A stretch of 64,000 nt of DNA, taken from NCBI RefSeq assembly GCF_011761345.1, contig NZ_JAASRY010000004.1, positions 248,001 through 312,000 of the forward strand, written 5' to 3'. This document shows positions 9,246 to 18,970 of this stretch, one piece after another. Positions within the stretch are counted from its first letter, which is position 1, and every line of letters begins with the position of its first letter. The notes under the pieces were generated by a model. The model was not told the origin of the DNA. It searched no databases and was given only the letters and a program-made list of their open reading frames with translations. Both the position numbers and the translations under genes were made by a program. The DNA comes from Thalassobacillus devorans. GTDB taxonomy: Bacteria > Bacillota > Bacilli > Bacillales > Halobacillaceae.

Positions 9246-10177
9246 TATTGATCCAGCTCCTCTTTCGCATCATCTACGATTTTCTGAGCTCCGTACTGTT
9301 TCAAATGATCAGCCGCTTCTTTACCTACCTCGATTGGATCGGAACCTTTGAAAGTCTCCTTCAGAATGGTTTCTCCATCCGGAGTAGCTACAAGCGCAGT
9401 CAAAACAATTTCATCATTTTCGAGGTAGGCATACCCGCCGATTGGTACTTGGCACCCACCATTTAAGTCGTGAAGAAACTTACGTTCTGCTGCTACTGTC
9501 TTTTCCGTATAACTGTCATTGATTTTGGATAGTAATTCACGTAACTCAGTGTCAGATTCTCTTGTTTGAATCGCAAGAGCACCTTGACCGACTGCGGGTA
9601 CACAAATATCTTTATCCAAATACTCTGTTACCAGGTCATCGCTCCAGCCCATGCGTTTCAAACCAGCTGCAGCAAGGACGATAGCATCAAATTCACCGTC
9701 TCTCAGCTTTTTAAGACGCGTATCAATATTGCCGCGAATCCACTTCACTTCCAGATCAGGGCGGGCTGCACGGATTTGCGATTCTCTTCTTAAACTGCTT
9801 GTCCCAACAACTGCCCCGGCGGGTAAGTCCTTCAATTTAATATGATTATTAGAAACGAACGCATCTCGGTGATCCTCTCGCTCTGGCACAGAGGCGATCA
9901 TCAAACCTTCAGAAATAACCGAGGGCATGTCTTTCATACTGTGAACAGCCATATCGATTTCTTCTTCATACATTGCTTTTTCTATCTCTTTGACAAACAA
10001 CCCCTTGCCACCAACTTTTGATAGAGTGACATCCAGAATTTGATCTCCTTTTGTTGAGATCCGCTTAATTTCAAATTCAGCGGCAGGCTCCACCTTTTTC
10101 AATTGTTCGATGACCCATTCTGTTTGAGTGATTGCTAAATTGCTTTTTCTTGAACCAATAATAATTTTACGCACCAA
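9245..10177 (-). CDS. hemC: porphobilinogen deaminase (hydroxymethylbilane synthase)
   Basis: Polymerises four porphobilinogen units into hydroxymethylbilane. The 310-residue protein begins with [11 protein letters not shown], contains the catalytic-site region HSMKDMP and the arginine-rich [11 protein letters not shown], and binds its dipyrromethane cofactor at Cys242 in [13 protein letters not shown]. It lies 15 bases after hemX and overlaps hemD by one base. Confidence 0.98.
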   Translation of the reverse strand: MVRKIIIGSRKSNLAITQTEWVIEQLKKVEPAAEFEIKRISTKGDQILDVTLSKVGGKGLFVKEIEKAMYEEEIDMAVHSMKDMPSVISEGLMIASVPEREDHRDAFVSNNHIKLKDLPAGAVVGTSSLRRESQIRAARPDLEVKWIRGNIDTRLKKLRDGEFDAIVLAAAGLKRMGWSDDLVTEYLDKDICVPAVGQGALAIQTRESDTELRELLSKINDSYTEKTVAAERKFLHDLNGGCQVPIGGYAYLENDEIVLTALVATPDGETILKETFKGSDPIEVGKEAADHLKQYGAQKIVDDAKEELDQ

Positions 10178-10192
10178 ATTGCCTCCTCAATC

Positions 10193-11011
10193 TTAAAAGT
10201 GGAAGTTCGACAGTGAACCGAATAAAAAGAAGTTAACGAGCAAAAACAAAAATGCCGCAGCATTATACAACGCTATCGACCTGCCTTGATACCCTTTCAC
10301 TATCCGTAAAAATAAATAGATAATGTAGACGAATAACACGATGAATGATCCCATTGTCTTCGAGTCATACCAGTAAAAAACATCACCCGAGTTATATCCC
10401 CATACGACACCAAGAATGACAGCCAACAACAATAATGGGACACCGCCAGTCACTGCCAGGTAGGAGTATTGATCAAGTTTAGATAAATCTCCTAAACGCC
10501 ACAACCGTTTATCCCACTTTTTCTTTTTCAGCAAGCGGTATTGCAACAGGTACATTAAAGAAAAAATAAAGGAAAAAGTGAAAAAACCGTAAGATATAAG
10601 TGCTAAGGTGATGTGAGCAATAAGCATTTCATCTACAAATCGGATCCCTTGCTCTACTAAGTCAGCTCGAGCTTTCGTAGTTATGTGAAGCAGCATGACT
10701 GAGAATCCAACCACATTCGTGAAAAAAACGAGAAAGTCTACCCGGTACAAGCGGTTGATGAGCAATGAAAAAGTGACTAGAATCCAAGAATAAAAATATA
10801 ACCCATCGTAGACATTCATAACTGGAAAATTATCTTTAACAAAAACTTGTGTTAATAAAAAAATGGTTTGTAAAGACCAAACCATACTAAGTAACCAGAA
10901 GGCTGCAAGGTTCGCCTTCCGGTTTTGTTGAATGAAATCAATAAAATAACCTATTACACTTAGTGCATAAATGAAAATAATAAACTCATAAAGCCATTTC
11001 ACATCAAGCAT
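10193..11011 (-). CDS. hemX: HemX, membrane protein of the CcsA/ResC-like family
   Basis: A 272-residue integral membrane protein with about eight hydrophobic segments. It belongs to the cytochrome c assembly (CcsA-like) fold family; YGFFTFSFIFSLMYLLQYR and the GxxWGYNSGDVFYWYDSK segment (loop with conserved tryptophans) fit this. In B. subtilis HemX lowers the amount of glutamyl-tRNA reductase rather than catalysing a haem step, so it probably tunes HemA here too. It sits between hemA and hemC, with 17 and 15-base gaps. Confidence 0.93.
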   Translation of the reverse strand: MLDVKWLYEFIIFIYALSVIGYFIDFIQQNRKANLAAFWLLSMVWSLQTIFLLTQVFVKDNFPVMNVYDGLYFYSWILVTFSLLINRLYRVDFLVFFTNVVGFSVMLLHITTKARADLVEQGIRFVDEMLIAHITLALISYGFFTFSFIFSLMYLLQYRLLKKKKWDKRLWRLGDLSKLDQYSYLAVTGGVPLLLLAVILGVVWGYNSGDVFYWYDSKTMGSFIVLFVYIIYLFLRIVKGYQGRSIALYNAAAFLFLLVNFFLFGSLSNFHF

Positions 11012-11028
11012 ATAGTTATCCTTCCTTA

Positions 11029-12402
11029 CTAGTGTGTGGAAGCATTTTTTATGGCAGGAAAGGATAGTTCCCCATTACGGTCCAGGGACACCACTTTATT
11101 TTCTTTCTTTTGCTGTTCCTGGATTTCATTCTGCACTTGCTCTTCAATACCGAATATTTGCATGAACAGTTGCAATGACTCATCTGCATCCGGTTGAGCT
11201 GCCAGTTCTTTGGCCTGCAAAATAGGTTCTTTCAACATCTGATTAATAATGCTCTTCGTGTGCTTATTCAACACTTTCTTTTCACGTTCAGTCAAATCAG
11301 GCATTTTTCGTTCAATGCTTTTCATTGTTTCGGATTGAATCGATAACGCTTTATTTCTTAAAGCGGAGATGACTGGTACTACTCCAATCGTCTGCAGCCA
11401 TTCCTTAAACGCAATGATCTCTTCTTCAATCATAATTTCGATAACTTCTGCAGCCTTTTGTCTTGCAGCAAGGTTAGCATCAACAATTCCTTGAAGATCA
11501 TCAATATCATATAAAAATACACTTTCCAATTCTTCCATTGCCGGATCCAGATCACGTGGCACAGCAATGTCTACTAAAAATAATGGCTTCCCTTTTCGTG
11601 CTTTCTGGATAGGGGCGATCACTTCCTGTGTAATTACATAATCTTTAGCCCCTGTAGAACTGATTAAAATATCCGCATCTTTCAAAGTATTTGACAAGTC
11701 ATCGATCGTTCTAGCTTCACCGTTGAATTGATCGGCAACTACCTGGGCTTTTGCAAGCGTTCGATTAATTACAGTAACCTGTTTCACACCGGATCCTTGC
11801 AGGTTCTTAGCTGCAAGCTCACCCATTTTTCCTGCACCTAAGATGACAACATGTTTATTAACAAGGTCACCGAAGATTTTCCGGGCAAGTTCGACCGCCG
11901 CGTAACTGACGGAGACCGCATTTTCCCCAATTTCAGTTTCTTTATGCGAACGTTTCGCAAGTGTTACCGCCTGCTTAAATAATTGGTTGAAAATGGTGCC
12001 TGTAGTTTTAGCTTCTTGTCCTTGTAAAAAGGCCTGCTTCATTTGCCCGAGAATCTGTGTTTCCCCAAGTACCATAGAATCTAAGCCACAGGTTACACGC
12101 AATAAGTGCTCCATGGCACCATCACTCTCATAAATGGATAAATAAGGGGAGAAGGTTTCTTTCTCCACCTCAAACCAATCAGCCAAAAATTGCTTGATAT
12201 AATAACGGCCGGTATGAAGTTGATCAACGACGGCATAAATTTCCGTTCGATTACATGTAGAAATAATCACATTTTCTAACACACTTTTCCGCTGGTTCAA
12301 TTCAAACATAGCTTCGGAAATGCGATTTTCAGAAAACGTGAGTTTTTCCCTGACTTCAACTGGGGCTGTTTTATAATTTACGCCGACAACTAAAATGTGC
12401 AT
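11029..12402 (-). CDS. hemA: glutamyl-tRNA reductase
   Basis: First committed enzyme of the C5 haem pathway; it reduces glutamyl-tRNA to glutamate-1-semialdehyde with NADPH. The 457-residue protein has the catalytic Cys50 in [11 protein letters not shown], the NADPH-binding [13 protein letters not shown] and a C-terminal helical dimerisation domain. The ATG at 12402 is chosen because it starts [14 protein letters not shown] like other HemA proteins and has a G-rich ribosome site; an in-frame TTG five codons upstream is less likely. It heads the hemAXCDBL operon. I found no convincing PerR box, although PerR controls this operon in B. subtilis. Confidence 0.97.
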   Translation of the reverse strand: MHILVVGVNYKTAPVEVREKLTFSENRISEAMFELNQRKSVLENVIISTCNRTEIYAVVDQLHTGRYYIKQFLADWFEVEKETFSPYLSIYESDGAMEHLLRVTCGLDSMVLGETQILGQMKQAFLQGQEAKTTGTIFNQLFKQAVTLAKRSHKETEIGENAVSVSYAAVELARKIFGDLVNKHVVILGAGKMGELAAKNLQGSGVKQVTVINRTLAKAQVVADQFNGEARTIDDLSNTLKDADILISSTGAKDYVITQEVIAPIQKARKGKPLFLVDIAVPRDLDPAMEELESVFLYDIDDLQGIVDANLAARQKAAEVIEIMIEEEIIAFKEWLQTIGVVPVISALRNKALSIQSETMKSIERKMPDLTEREKKVLNKHTKSIINQMLKEPILQAKELAAQPDADESLQLFMQIFGIEEQVQNEIQEQQKKENKVVSLDRNGELSFPAIKNASTH

Positions 12403-12452
12403 ATCATCTACCCCCAAAAAACTTTCCTGACGAGCAGTATTTTATAAAGTAC

Positions 12453-12461
12453 ATTATAACA
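12453..12461 (-). promoter_or_regulatory. extended -10 promoter element for hemA
   Basis: TG-T-TATAAT on the minus strand lies about 50 bases before hemA. No good -35 is present, so this would be an extended -10 promoter. Confidence 0.45.
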
Positions 12462-12487
12462 TGAGAAATAGGGCTAACTATTGGAAA

Positions 12488-12515
12488 TTGTGAACAGAAT
12501 TTGAAACTCTATGAT
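12488..12515 (+). promoter_or_regulatory. candidate promoter of the LiaF-like gene
   Basis: TTGTGA and TATGAT are separated by 16 bases, about 115 bases before the plus-strand start at 12633. Confidence 0.4.
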
Positions 12516-12577
12516 AGGATTAAATAAAAGATAATTAAATGTAATTCCTTAGAAACAAATTAAACCCGACTGTAATG

Positions 12578-12593
12578 TACCACAACCGTGGTA
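12578..12593. promoter_or_regulatory. inverted repeat, possible operator
   Basis: TACCAC and GTGGTA flank AACC, a perfect 6-bp dyad located 40 bases upstream of the plus-strand start at 12633 and downstream of its candidate promoter. It could be a repressor site or a small hairpin; the regulator is unknown. Confidence 0.35.
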
Positions 12594-12632
12594 TATACGC
12601 AAGAATTCGATATATGTAAAGGGAGGCTTTGC

Positions 12633-13154
12633 ATGAAAAAACAAAACACATTTACAGGTTTCCTATTAATCGGTCTAGGTGCCTACTTTTTACTGCGACA
12701 GTTACATATTCCCCTGTTAACTGATTTTTATTCCTGGCCGACAATTTTGATGATTATCGGCATTTCGTTTTTATTACATAGCTATATAACGAACGACTAC
12801 CAAAACATTTTTGCAGGTGCTATTTTGTTAGGATTCGGAATACATTTCCACGGGCTTACTACTTACCGTTTCTGGCTGGATCATTGGGGAGTATACCCCC
12901 TGATTGTTGGGATTGCGTTCGTGCTGCGTTCCAATAAAACAAGGCAGGGGTTGATACCGGGACTGTTGTTAGTACTCCTCGGTCTTTTCGCTTTATTTTC
13001 CCCGGTCAATCCAGGGTGGTTTCACTGGGTCTATCAGCTATTTACGCTTATCGAGCAATTTTGGCCACTTGCCTTGATTATTATTGGACTCTTCCTCTTA
13101 AAAAATAAAAAAAATGCCAAGAGTATAAGAAACAAAAAAAATCCCAGGCACTAG
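12633..13154 (+). CDS. LiaF/DUF5668-like multi-pass membrane protein
   Basis: A 173-residue protein with about six hydrophobic segments arranged as repeats of the motif GFLLIGLGAYFLLRQL / WPTILMIIGISFLL / WPLALIIIGLFLLKN. This resembles the transmembrane region of LiaI/LiaF-type envelope-stress proteins, but the cytoplasmic LiaF domain is missing and the protein ends in a short basic tail. The ATG is chosen for its GGGAGG six bases upstream. The gene diverges from hemA and converges on the ABC transporter ATPase gene with a shared terminator. The specific function is unknown. Confidence 0.8.
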   Translation: MKKQNTFTGFLLIGLGAYFLLRQLHIPLLTDFYSWPTILMIIGISFLLHSYITNDYQNIFAGAILLGFGIHFHGLTTYRFWLDHWGVYPLIVGIAFVLRSNKTRQGLIPGLLLVLLGLFALFSPVNPGWFHWVYQLFTLIEQFWPLALIIIGLFLLKNKKNAKSIRNKKNPRH

Positions 13155-13167
13155 TTGCCCGGGATTT
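13138..13167. terminator. bidirectional terminator
   Basis: AAATCCC and GGGATTT arms with a GC-rich inner stem (GGC/GCC) and A/T-rich flanks lie between the convergent 12633 and 13911 genes. Confidence 0.8.
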
Positions 13168-13170
13168 AAT

Positions 13171-13911
13171 TTATAAGATAGAACTTAAAAATTCTTGTGT
13201 CCGCTGTTCTTGTGGATGATCAAACAATTGATTCGGTTCTCCTTCTTCGACGATTCGTCCGTCATGCATATATACTACCTTATCTGCCACTTCCCGGGCA
13301 AAGCCCATTTCATGGGTCACCACCACCATCGTCATCCCTTCCTTTGCAAGCTCCTTCATGGTAGCAAGTACCTCACCAACAAGTTCTGGGTCAAGGGCGG
13401 AGGTTGGCTCATCAAATAGCATGATATCTGGTTTCATCGCCAACGCACGCGCAATCGCCACTCGTTGTTTTTGACCTCCGGAAAGTCGAGAAGGGTAGTC
13501 ATCCGCTTTGTCCGCTAAACCTACTTTATTCAATAAGCTTTTTGCTTCTTCGATGGCCTGGGATTTTTTGATTTTCTTCACTTGAGTAGGTGCTTCTATG
13601 ACATTTTCTAATACTGTTTTGTGGGGAAACAAGTTAAAATGTTGAAAGACCATCCCTACTTTTTGCCTTACCTTATTTAAATCATCTCTTTTGGGGTCTG
13701 TTTCTTTTCCCTCAATGATAATTTTCCCATCATTTTTCAATTCCAAATAATTTAAGCACCGAAGTAACGTACTCTTTCCTGAACCACTAGCTCCAATCAG
13801 AACTACTACTTCACTTTCTTTTACAGTAAAATCGATATCTTTCAAGACATGAAGATCACCGAATGATTTATTCAATTTTTCTACACGAATCATTTCTCTA
13901 GCTTCAGACAC
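13171..13911 (-). CDS. polar amino acid ABC transporter, ATP-binding protein (GlnQ-like)
   Basis: Cytosolic ATPase subunit of a PAAT-family amino acid importer. The 246-residue protein has Walker A GASGSGKS (40-47), the signature [15 protein letters not shown], Walker B IMLFDEP and the switch histidine in VVVTHEMG. It forms an operon with the permease (18-base gap) and the binding protein upstream. Substrate cannot be deduced; glutamine, cystine or a basic amino acid are the usual options for close relatives. Confidence 0.95.
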   Translation of the reverse strand: MSEAREMIRVEKLNKSFGDLHVLKDIDFTVKESEVVVLIGASGSGKSTLLRCLNYLELKNDGKIIIEGKETDPKRDDLNKVRQKVGMVFQHFNLFPHKTVLENVIEAPTQVKKIKKSQAIEEAKSLLNKVGLADKADDYPSRLSGGQKQRVAIARALAMKPDIMLFDEPTSALDPELVGEVLATMKELAKEGMTMVVVTHEMGFAREVADKVVYMHDGRIVEEGEPNQLFDHPQEQRTQEFLSSIL

Positions 13912-13929
13912 GCTATTGTTCCTCCTCTA

Positions 13930-14595
13930 TTAATCACTTGCCGCCATTTTCTTTTCAACGAATGATACCAGTAAAGTCAACAGGAAGACTAGAATCAAGT
14001 AGTAGACCGCACTTACCAGCAGCCAAGTCATATAATCAAATGTATTTGCCCCCATTGTTGTTGCAGCCCCAAAGATCTCAGTCAAACCGATAAATGCCGC
14101 AAGAGAAGAGTCCTTCAAACCGATAATAAACTGGTTACCTAAAGGGGGTAAGGCTCGGCGAAATGCCTGTGGCAAAATAATTCTTTTCATTGTCTGGGAA
14201 CGGTTCATCCCAAGCGATCTGCCGGCTTCATTCTGACCCTTACCGATGGATTGTATCGATCCCCGGAATATCTCTGCAATATATGCCCCATTATGGAAGG
14301 CCAACCCTAACGTCGCAGACCAAAACCCTGAAATCATAGCTATTTCAGTGAGCCCGTAATAAAACACGAATATTTGTACAATCAATGGCGTTCCACGTAC
14401 AATAAATATATAAAAGTTCGCAATCCATTCCAATACTTTAATATTTGAGATTTTTAATAAAGCAAAGAATAAACCAATAAAAATAGCAATAAATATAGAG
14501 ATAGCCGTAAGCTTCAGCGTCAGCCATGCGGCTTCAGCAAAAAGACTGCGGCTTTCAATCAATGCTTCACCGAATTTGATGATGTTCAAATACAA
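13930..14595 (-). CDS. amino acid ABC transporter permease
   Basis: Inner-membrane permease of the HisM/GlnP type. The 221-residue protein has about five hydrophobic segments. The EAA loop that docks the ATPase is visible as EAGRSLGMNRSQTMKRIILP, and FIVRGTPLIVQIF is a family signature. The start is TTG at 14595, supported by AGGAGGAG about ten bases upstream. It lies between the binding-protein and ATPase genes; a hairpin just before it may reduce its expression relative to the binding protein. Confidence 0.95.
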   Translation of the reverse strand: MYLNIIKFGEALIESRSLFAEAAWLTLKLTAISIFIAIFIGLFFALLKISNIKVLEWIANFYIFIVRGTPLIVQIFVFYYGLTEIAMISGFWSATLGLAFHNGAYIAEIFRGSIQSIGKGQNEAGRSLGMNRSQTMKRIILPQAFRRALPPLGNQFIIGLKDSSLAAFIGLTEIFGAATTMGANTFDYMTWLLVSAVYYLILVFLLTLLVSFVEKKMAASD

Positions 14596-14660
14596 AACGT
14601 TCAGCTCCTCCTAGTGTATAAAAACTTGCTTCAACCATATTAAATGTTTCTTACCGTGTA

Positions 14661-14684
14661 AAAAGAGCACGCTAGGCGTGCTCC
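14661..14684 (-). terminator. intra-operon attenuating terminator
   Basis: GAGCACGC and GCGTGCTC pair around a three-base loop and are followed by TTTTT, 14 bases after the binding-protein stop codon. It would leave the binding protein in excess over permease and ATPase. Confidence 0.8.
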
Positions 14685-14697
14685 TCTATTGATTTTT

Positions 14698-15510
14698 TCA
14701 TTCTGGTTCCGTAGTAATATCTTCTCCGAAATATTCTTCACTGATTTCTGTAAGCGTTCCATCTTCCCTAAGTTTATCGATCGCATCATTCACAGCTTGT
14801 AAAAGCTCTTCGTTATCTTTAGCAACAGCTACAGCCTGTTCACTGCGCTCAATCATCTCTTTACCTTCAATATTCAAGCCTTTACCAATCGCCTCTTTTC
14901 CAGTTAAAAAGTCTGTGATGACAGCATCATGTCGTCCTTTGTCCAACGATTGTAAGGCTACAACATCACTATCATAGCTCTGTACTTTATCTGTCACCTG
15001 GTTGGCGAACTCAACATAAGTAGAACCTTTTGAAACGGCAATCTCTTTACCTTCTAAGTCATCAAGTGATTCTACATCACTATCTGGACGCACAAATACT
15101 TGGGCACCTGAATAGTAATAAGGGGTGGAGAAATCTACTTCCTCTTGACGTTCAGGAGTGATTGTGTGGCTGGCTACAGCGGCATCGAAACGACCGGTTT
15201 TGACACCTTCTACAATCGAAGCAAACTTGAATTTCTGCTGGTTAGGTTCTAAACCTAACTCCTCGGCAATTGCATTGCCGACGTCTATATCAAAACCTTC
15301 CATTTCACCGGAAGCAGAGGTGGTACTGAATGGATTGAACTCTCCTGACGCAGCAAATGTGAACTTGCCATCTTCCACTAAATTGTATTCGCTTCCGCCT
15401 TGAGAATCTGAATTCTGATCTTCTGTAGATTCTTCCGATTCACTCGAACCACAGGCGGCTAGCAGAAGAATCATTATTACACTTAATAAAGATATGGATA
15501 ATTTTTTCAT
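14698..15510 (-). CDS. amino acid ABC transporter substrate-binding lipoprotein
   Basis: Extracytoplasmic solute-binding protein of family 3, anchored by a lipid. The signal peptide ends in the lipobox LLAAC with Cys20 as the acylated residue, followed by a Ser/Glu-rich linker. FAASGEFNPFSTTSASGEMEG starts the binding lobe; GFDIDVGNAIAEEL and AAVASHTITPERQEEVDFS are family signatures. The 270-residue length is normal. The ATG at 15510 is chosen to place a standard signal peptide at the N-terminus; the frame extends 27 codons further upstream. A CodY-like box lies next to the promoter, so it is likely repressed when branched-chain amino acids are plentiful. Confidence 0.95.
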   Translation of the reverse strand: MKKLSISLLSVIMILLLAACGSSESEESTEDQNSDSQGGSEYNLVEDGKFTFAASGEFNPFSTTSASGEMEGFDIDVGNAIAEELGLEPNQQKFKFASIVEGVKTGRFDAAVASHTITPERQEEVDFSTPYYYSGAQVFVRPDSDVESLDDLEGKEIAVSKGSTYVEFANQVTDKVQSYDSDVVALQSLDKGRHDAVITDFLTGKEAIGKGLNIEGKEMIERSEQAVAVAKDNEELLQAVNDAIDKLREDGTLTEISEEYFGEDITTEPE

Positions 15511-15573
15511 ATTCCCAAATTCCTCTCTTCTATAATTTCTTTTTTCGCACACTTCATCATAACAATCGGTCTG

Positions 15574-15588
15574 ACTTTTCTCAAAATT
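15574..15588. promoter_or_regulatory. CodY-like box
   Basis: On the minus strand AATTTTGAGAAAAGT matches the CodY consensus AATTTTCWGAAAATT at 13 of 15 positions. It starts 11 bases downstream of the TATAAT element at 15605-15600, where bound CodY would block transcription of the amino acid transporter. Confidence 0.55.
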
Positions 15589-15599
15589 CAAATTCTGCT

Positions 15600-15605
15600 A
15601 TTATA
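15600..15605 (-). promoter_or_regulatory. -10 element for the ABC transporter operon
   Basis: TATAAT on the minus strand, about 90 bases before the binding-protein start. The -35 is not obvious. Confidence 0.45.
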
Positions 15606-15760
15606 CAGCACAAAGTATACTTAGCCTTGCAAGATCAGCACATCCGGTGATTTTTCATAGTATTTCCACCAAATGCTTCTTTATGTAATTAAGCATCCAA
15701 GTAAATAATACCCGTTTTATATCACGAGTAAAACTGCTTTTTCTGTTTTACAAAATTTTA

Positions 15761-15793
15761 AAAAATACCCGGCTGCCTACCAGGCAGTCGGGT
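15761..15793 (-). terminator. terminator of lonA-ysxC
   Basis: TACCCG-CTGCC and GGCAG-CGGGTA pair with one mismatch around a short loop, followed by TTTTTT, 17 bases after the ysxC stop codon. Confidence 0.9.
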
Positions 15794-15809
15794 AAACTTT
15801 CAATCTTTA

Positions 15810-16394
15810 TCAGTTCAGATGGGCCAGCATCGCTTTCCAGGCTTTGTCTTTTCCTTCACCAGTCTCAGATGAAAAAGGAATGATGACATCTTCATCTTCA
15901 ATATCTAAGGTCTCCCTTACAATCTTGACATGCTTTTCCCGTTTCCCTTTAGGTATCTTATCAAGCTTGGTTGCGATAATTAGTACAGGCAGTTCAAAAT
16001 ACTTTAGATAATCATACATCATGATATCATCTTCCGTAGGCTTATGACGTATATCGATTATCAGTGCAGTAGCGCGTAAGTTTTCCCTTTCTGCGAAGTA
16101 CTCCTCCATCATGTCTCCCCATTTTTTTCGTTCTTTTTTGGAAACTTTCGCATATCCGTATCCTGGGACATCAACAAAATAGAACTTTTCATTGATCTTA
16201 TAAAAATTCAATGTCTGGGTCTTTCCCGGCTTAGAGGACGTACGGGCAAGGCTTTTCCGCTGTATCATCTTATTGATGAATGATGACTTACCGACATTCG
16301 ATCGGCCAGCTAATGCAATTTCCGGCAAATAATCAGCAGGATATTGCTTTTTACTGACTGCACTGATGACTAATTCTGCATCATTTACTTTCAT
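15810..16394 (-). CDS. ysxC: ribosome biogenesis GTPase YsxC/EngB
   Basis: Essential GTPase needed for late assembly of the 50S subunit. The 194-residue protein has G1 GRSNVGKS (30-37), G3 DVPGYG, G4 TKLDK and G5 near FSSETGEG. It overlaps the 3' end of lonA by 14 bases, so translation is probably coupled. The lonA-ysxC pairing is the same as in B. subtilis. Confidence 0.97.
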   Translation of the reverse strand: MKVNDAELVISAVSKKQYPADYLPEIALAGRSNVGKSSFINKMIQRKSLARTSSKPGKTQTLNFYKINEKFYFVDVPGYGYAKVSKKERKKWGDMMEEYFAERENLRATALIIDIRHKPTEDDIMMYDYLKYFELPVLIIATKLDKIPKGKREKHVKIVRETLDIEDEDVIIPFSSETGEGKDKAWKAMLAHLN

Positions 16395-18714
16395 GATTAT
16401 CCCCCATCAACGCATGCTCCAGCACTTCATCCAAGTGTTTAACAGGCACATATTCTAAGTCAGTACGTACACTTTCCGGAATGTCCTCCAGATCTTTCTC
16501 ATTGTCTGCTGGTATAATGATTTTTCGGAGTCCTGCACGGTGAGCACTCAGGGATTTTTCCTTTAGACCCCCGATTGGTAAGACACGACCACGAAGCGTT
16601 ATTTCCCCGGTCATACCCACTTCTTTTCTCACGGGTCGTCCCGTCAATGCAGAAACAAGAGCCGTAGCCATGGTTATCCCTGCGGATGGTCCATCCTTCG
16701 GTGTCGCTCCTTCAGGAACATGAATATGAATATCATTTTTTTCAACAAAATCAACATCGATTTTTAATTCTTCTGCTCGGGATCGGATATAACTGAATGC
16801 GGCCTGTGCCGACTCCTTCATGACATCGCCAAGCTTACCTGTTAACGTCAACTTTCCTTTACCGGGATAGATGGATACTTCGATTGCCAACGTATCTCCC
16901 CCAGCAGATGTGTAGGCAAGTCCTGTAGCAGTTCCTACCTGGTCTTCCTCCTCTGCCTGTCCATATCGGTATTTCGGCCGGCCAAGCAGCTCTTCCAGAA
17001 GTTTTTCCGTAACCACTACCCGCTTCTTTTCACCTGCCACAATAATTTTGGCAGACTTACGACAAATAGATGCAAGCTCTCGTTCCAGGTTACGGACTCC
17101 AGCTTCACGAGTATAAGTCCTGATCAATTTCAATAATGCTTCTTCACGGAATTGTACCTGCCCTTTTGTCAAACCATTTTCTTTGATCTGTTTCGGTAAT
17201 AGGTGTTCCTTTGCGATATGAAGCTTTTCCACTTCCGTGTAGCCTGCAATTGTTATTACTTCCATCCTGTCCAGTAATGGACCAGGTATAGCACTCATAT
17301 TGTTGGCTGTGGCAACGAACATGACCTTGGATAAGTCATAGCTTTCTTCAATAAAATGATCACTGAAGGTGCTATTCTGTTCGGGATCCAGCACTTCCAG
17401 CATCGCTGCAGATGGGTCCCCACGAAAATCACTTGCCATTTTATCGATTTCATCCAGCAGAAAGACTGGATTGATTGATTCTGCACGTTTCATTCCCTGG
17501 ATGATCCTGCCTGGCATTGCACCGATATAAGTACGCCTATGGCCGCGGATTTCAGCATCATCACGGATTCCACCCAAGGAAACACGTACAAAATTTCGGT
17601 TGACTGCTCTTGCAATTGATTTAGCCAGTGAAGTTTTTCCTACCCCTGGTGGCCCTACTAAGCAAAGAATCGGCCCCTTAATCGATTGAGTTAATTGCTG
17701 TACAGCTAAGTATTCTAATACACGCTCTTTAACTTTTTCGAGTCCATAATGATCTTCATCCAGAATACGTTGAGCATTGTGGATTTCCAAATTATCTTCT
17801 GTCTCCGTATTCCACGGAAGAGACACAAGCCACTCAATATAATTGCGGATTACCGAACTTTCCGCAGAACTCTGCGGGACTTTTTCATATCGTCCCAATT
17901 CTTTGAAGGCTACTTCTTCTACTCGTTCAGGCATATTTGCTTCTTGAATCTTTTCACGGAGCTCTGCCACCTCTCCGCTTTTTCCATCTTTATCACCAAG
18001 TTCACTTTGGATAGCTTTCATTTGCTCACGTAAATAATATTCTTTTTGTGTTTTTTCCATGGATCGTTTAACCCGCTGGCCAATCTTCTTCTCTATCTGT
18101 AGTACTTCTTTTTCATTACTGATCTGTTCAATCAGATGCTGAAGTCGCTTCTTAACATCAACTGTTTCAAGGACCGCTTGTTTTTCCTTTAATTTCAAAG
18201 GTAAGTGGGAAGCTACCATGTCGGCCAGATGGCCAGGTTCATCGATATCTGCCACCGTATCCAGGGTTTCTTTACTGATCTTTTTAGAAATTTTGATATA
18301 TTGTTCAAAATGTTGCAGAAGTGTGCGCATGAGCGCTTCTTCCTCATTTTTGTTATCGTGCTCGTCTTCATACTTCTCTACTTCAACCATGAAATATTCC
18401 TCGTCATCCGAGAAATTACTTATTTTAGCTCGTACTAACCCCTCTACCAGAACCCGATTGGTTCCATTAGGAAGTTTGACCATCTGTTTAACTTTGGCGA
18501 TGGTTCCAAATTGATAAATATCTTCCTGGGAGGGGTCATCAATATTCATTTCTTTTTGCGAAGCTAAAAATATTTCATTATCCTTCATCATCGCTTGTTC
18601 TAAAGCTTTAACTGATTTATCTCGTCCAACATCCAGATGCAGGACCATTGAGGGATAGACGAGCAGCCCTCTTAAGGGCAGGAGGGGAATCTGTTTTCTT
18701 TGATTTACTGTCAT
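16381..18714 (-). CDS. lonA: ATP-dependent protease Lon
   Basis: Hexameric AAA+ serine protease that degrades misfolded and regulatory proteins in the cytosol. The 777-residue protein has an N-terminal substrate-binding domain (about 1-200), a coiled coil, Walker A GPPGVGKT (354-361), Walker B FLLDEIDK and a C-terminal protease domain with the Ser677-Lys720 dyad (PKDGPSAG and [12 protein letters not shown]). Length is typical of LonA. The start ATG has TTTGGAGGTG upstream. clpX precedes it; the lonB gene found between clpX and lonA in B. subtilis is absent. Confidence 0.98.
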   Translation of the reverse strand: MTVNQRKQIPLLPLRGLLVYPSMVLHLDVGRDKSVKALEQAMMKDNEIFLASQKEMNIDDPSQEDIYQFGTIAKVKQMVKLPNGTNRVLVEGLVRAKISNFSDDEEYFMVEVEKYEDEHDNKNEEEALMRTLLQHFEQYIKISKKISKETLDTVADIDEPGHLADMVASHLPLKLKEKQAVLETVDVKKRLQHLIEQISNEKEVLQIEKKIGQRVKRSMEKTQKEYYLREQMKAIQSELGDKDGKSGEVAELREKIQEANMPERVEEVAFKELGRYEKVPQSSAESSVIRNYIEWLVSLPWNTETEDNLEIHNAQRILDEDHYGLEKVKERVLEYLAVQQLTQSIKGPILCLVGPPGVGKTSLAKSIARAVNRNFVRVSLGGIRDDAEIRGHRRTYIGAMPGRIIQGMKRAESINPVFLLDEIDKMASDFRGDPSAAMLEVLDPEQNSTFSDHFIEESYDLSKVMFVATANNMSAIPGPLLDRMEVITIAGYTEVEKLHIAKEHLLPKQIKENGLTKGQVQFREEALLKLIRTYTREAGVRNLERELASICRKSAKIIVAGEKKRVVVTEKLLEELLGRPKYRYGQAEEEDQVGTATGLAYTSAGGDTLAIEVSIYPGKGKLTLTGKLGDVMKESAQAAFSYIRSRAEELKIDVDFVEKNDIHIHVPEGATPKDGPSAGITMATALVSALTGRPVRKEVGMTGEITLRGRVLPIGGLKEKSLSAHRAGLRKIIIPADNEKDLEDIPESVRTDLEYVPVKHLDEVLEHALMGDNHESK

Positions 18715-18970
18715 TATGTGCGCACCTCCAAATGGATTAGCTGTTCCGTACTTTCATCCTATTAAATCGTACGTTTCATGTAAAATAATCGATGCCTTTC
18801 GGGTATTGCCATACTGATTTTAGTGTTACCTATGTAGTACATTTAATCCTTGCCTTCCTTAAGTCATAGTGCCCCCAAAAAAGGCAGGAAGGAAAGGAAG
18901 GCCGCGCTACAGTCTGTTTGCAGCGCGGCCTGACCCTAAGCTCATTCGCTTTGTGGAAATTCACTCAGTC
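18715..18970. other. clpX-lonA intergenic region without lonB
   Basis: 256 bases with no reading frame of note. It holds a GC-rich hairpin (18901-18929) and presumably the lonA promoter, which I could not assign. No CtsR direct repeat was found. Confidence 0.6.
18901..18929 (-). terminator. hairpin after clpX
   Basis: GCCGCGCT and AGCGCGGC form a perfect GC-only-ended 8-bp stem. The following TTCCTTTCCTTCC tract is only moderately T-rich, so termination may be partial. Confidence 0.55.

Noticed and set aside
12418-12560. PerR box upstream of hemA
   Set aside because: The AT-rich segment around 12520-12545 does not match the 7-1-7 PerR palindrome well enough.
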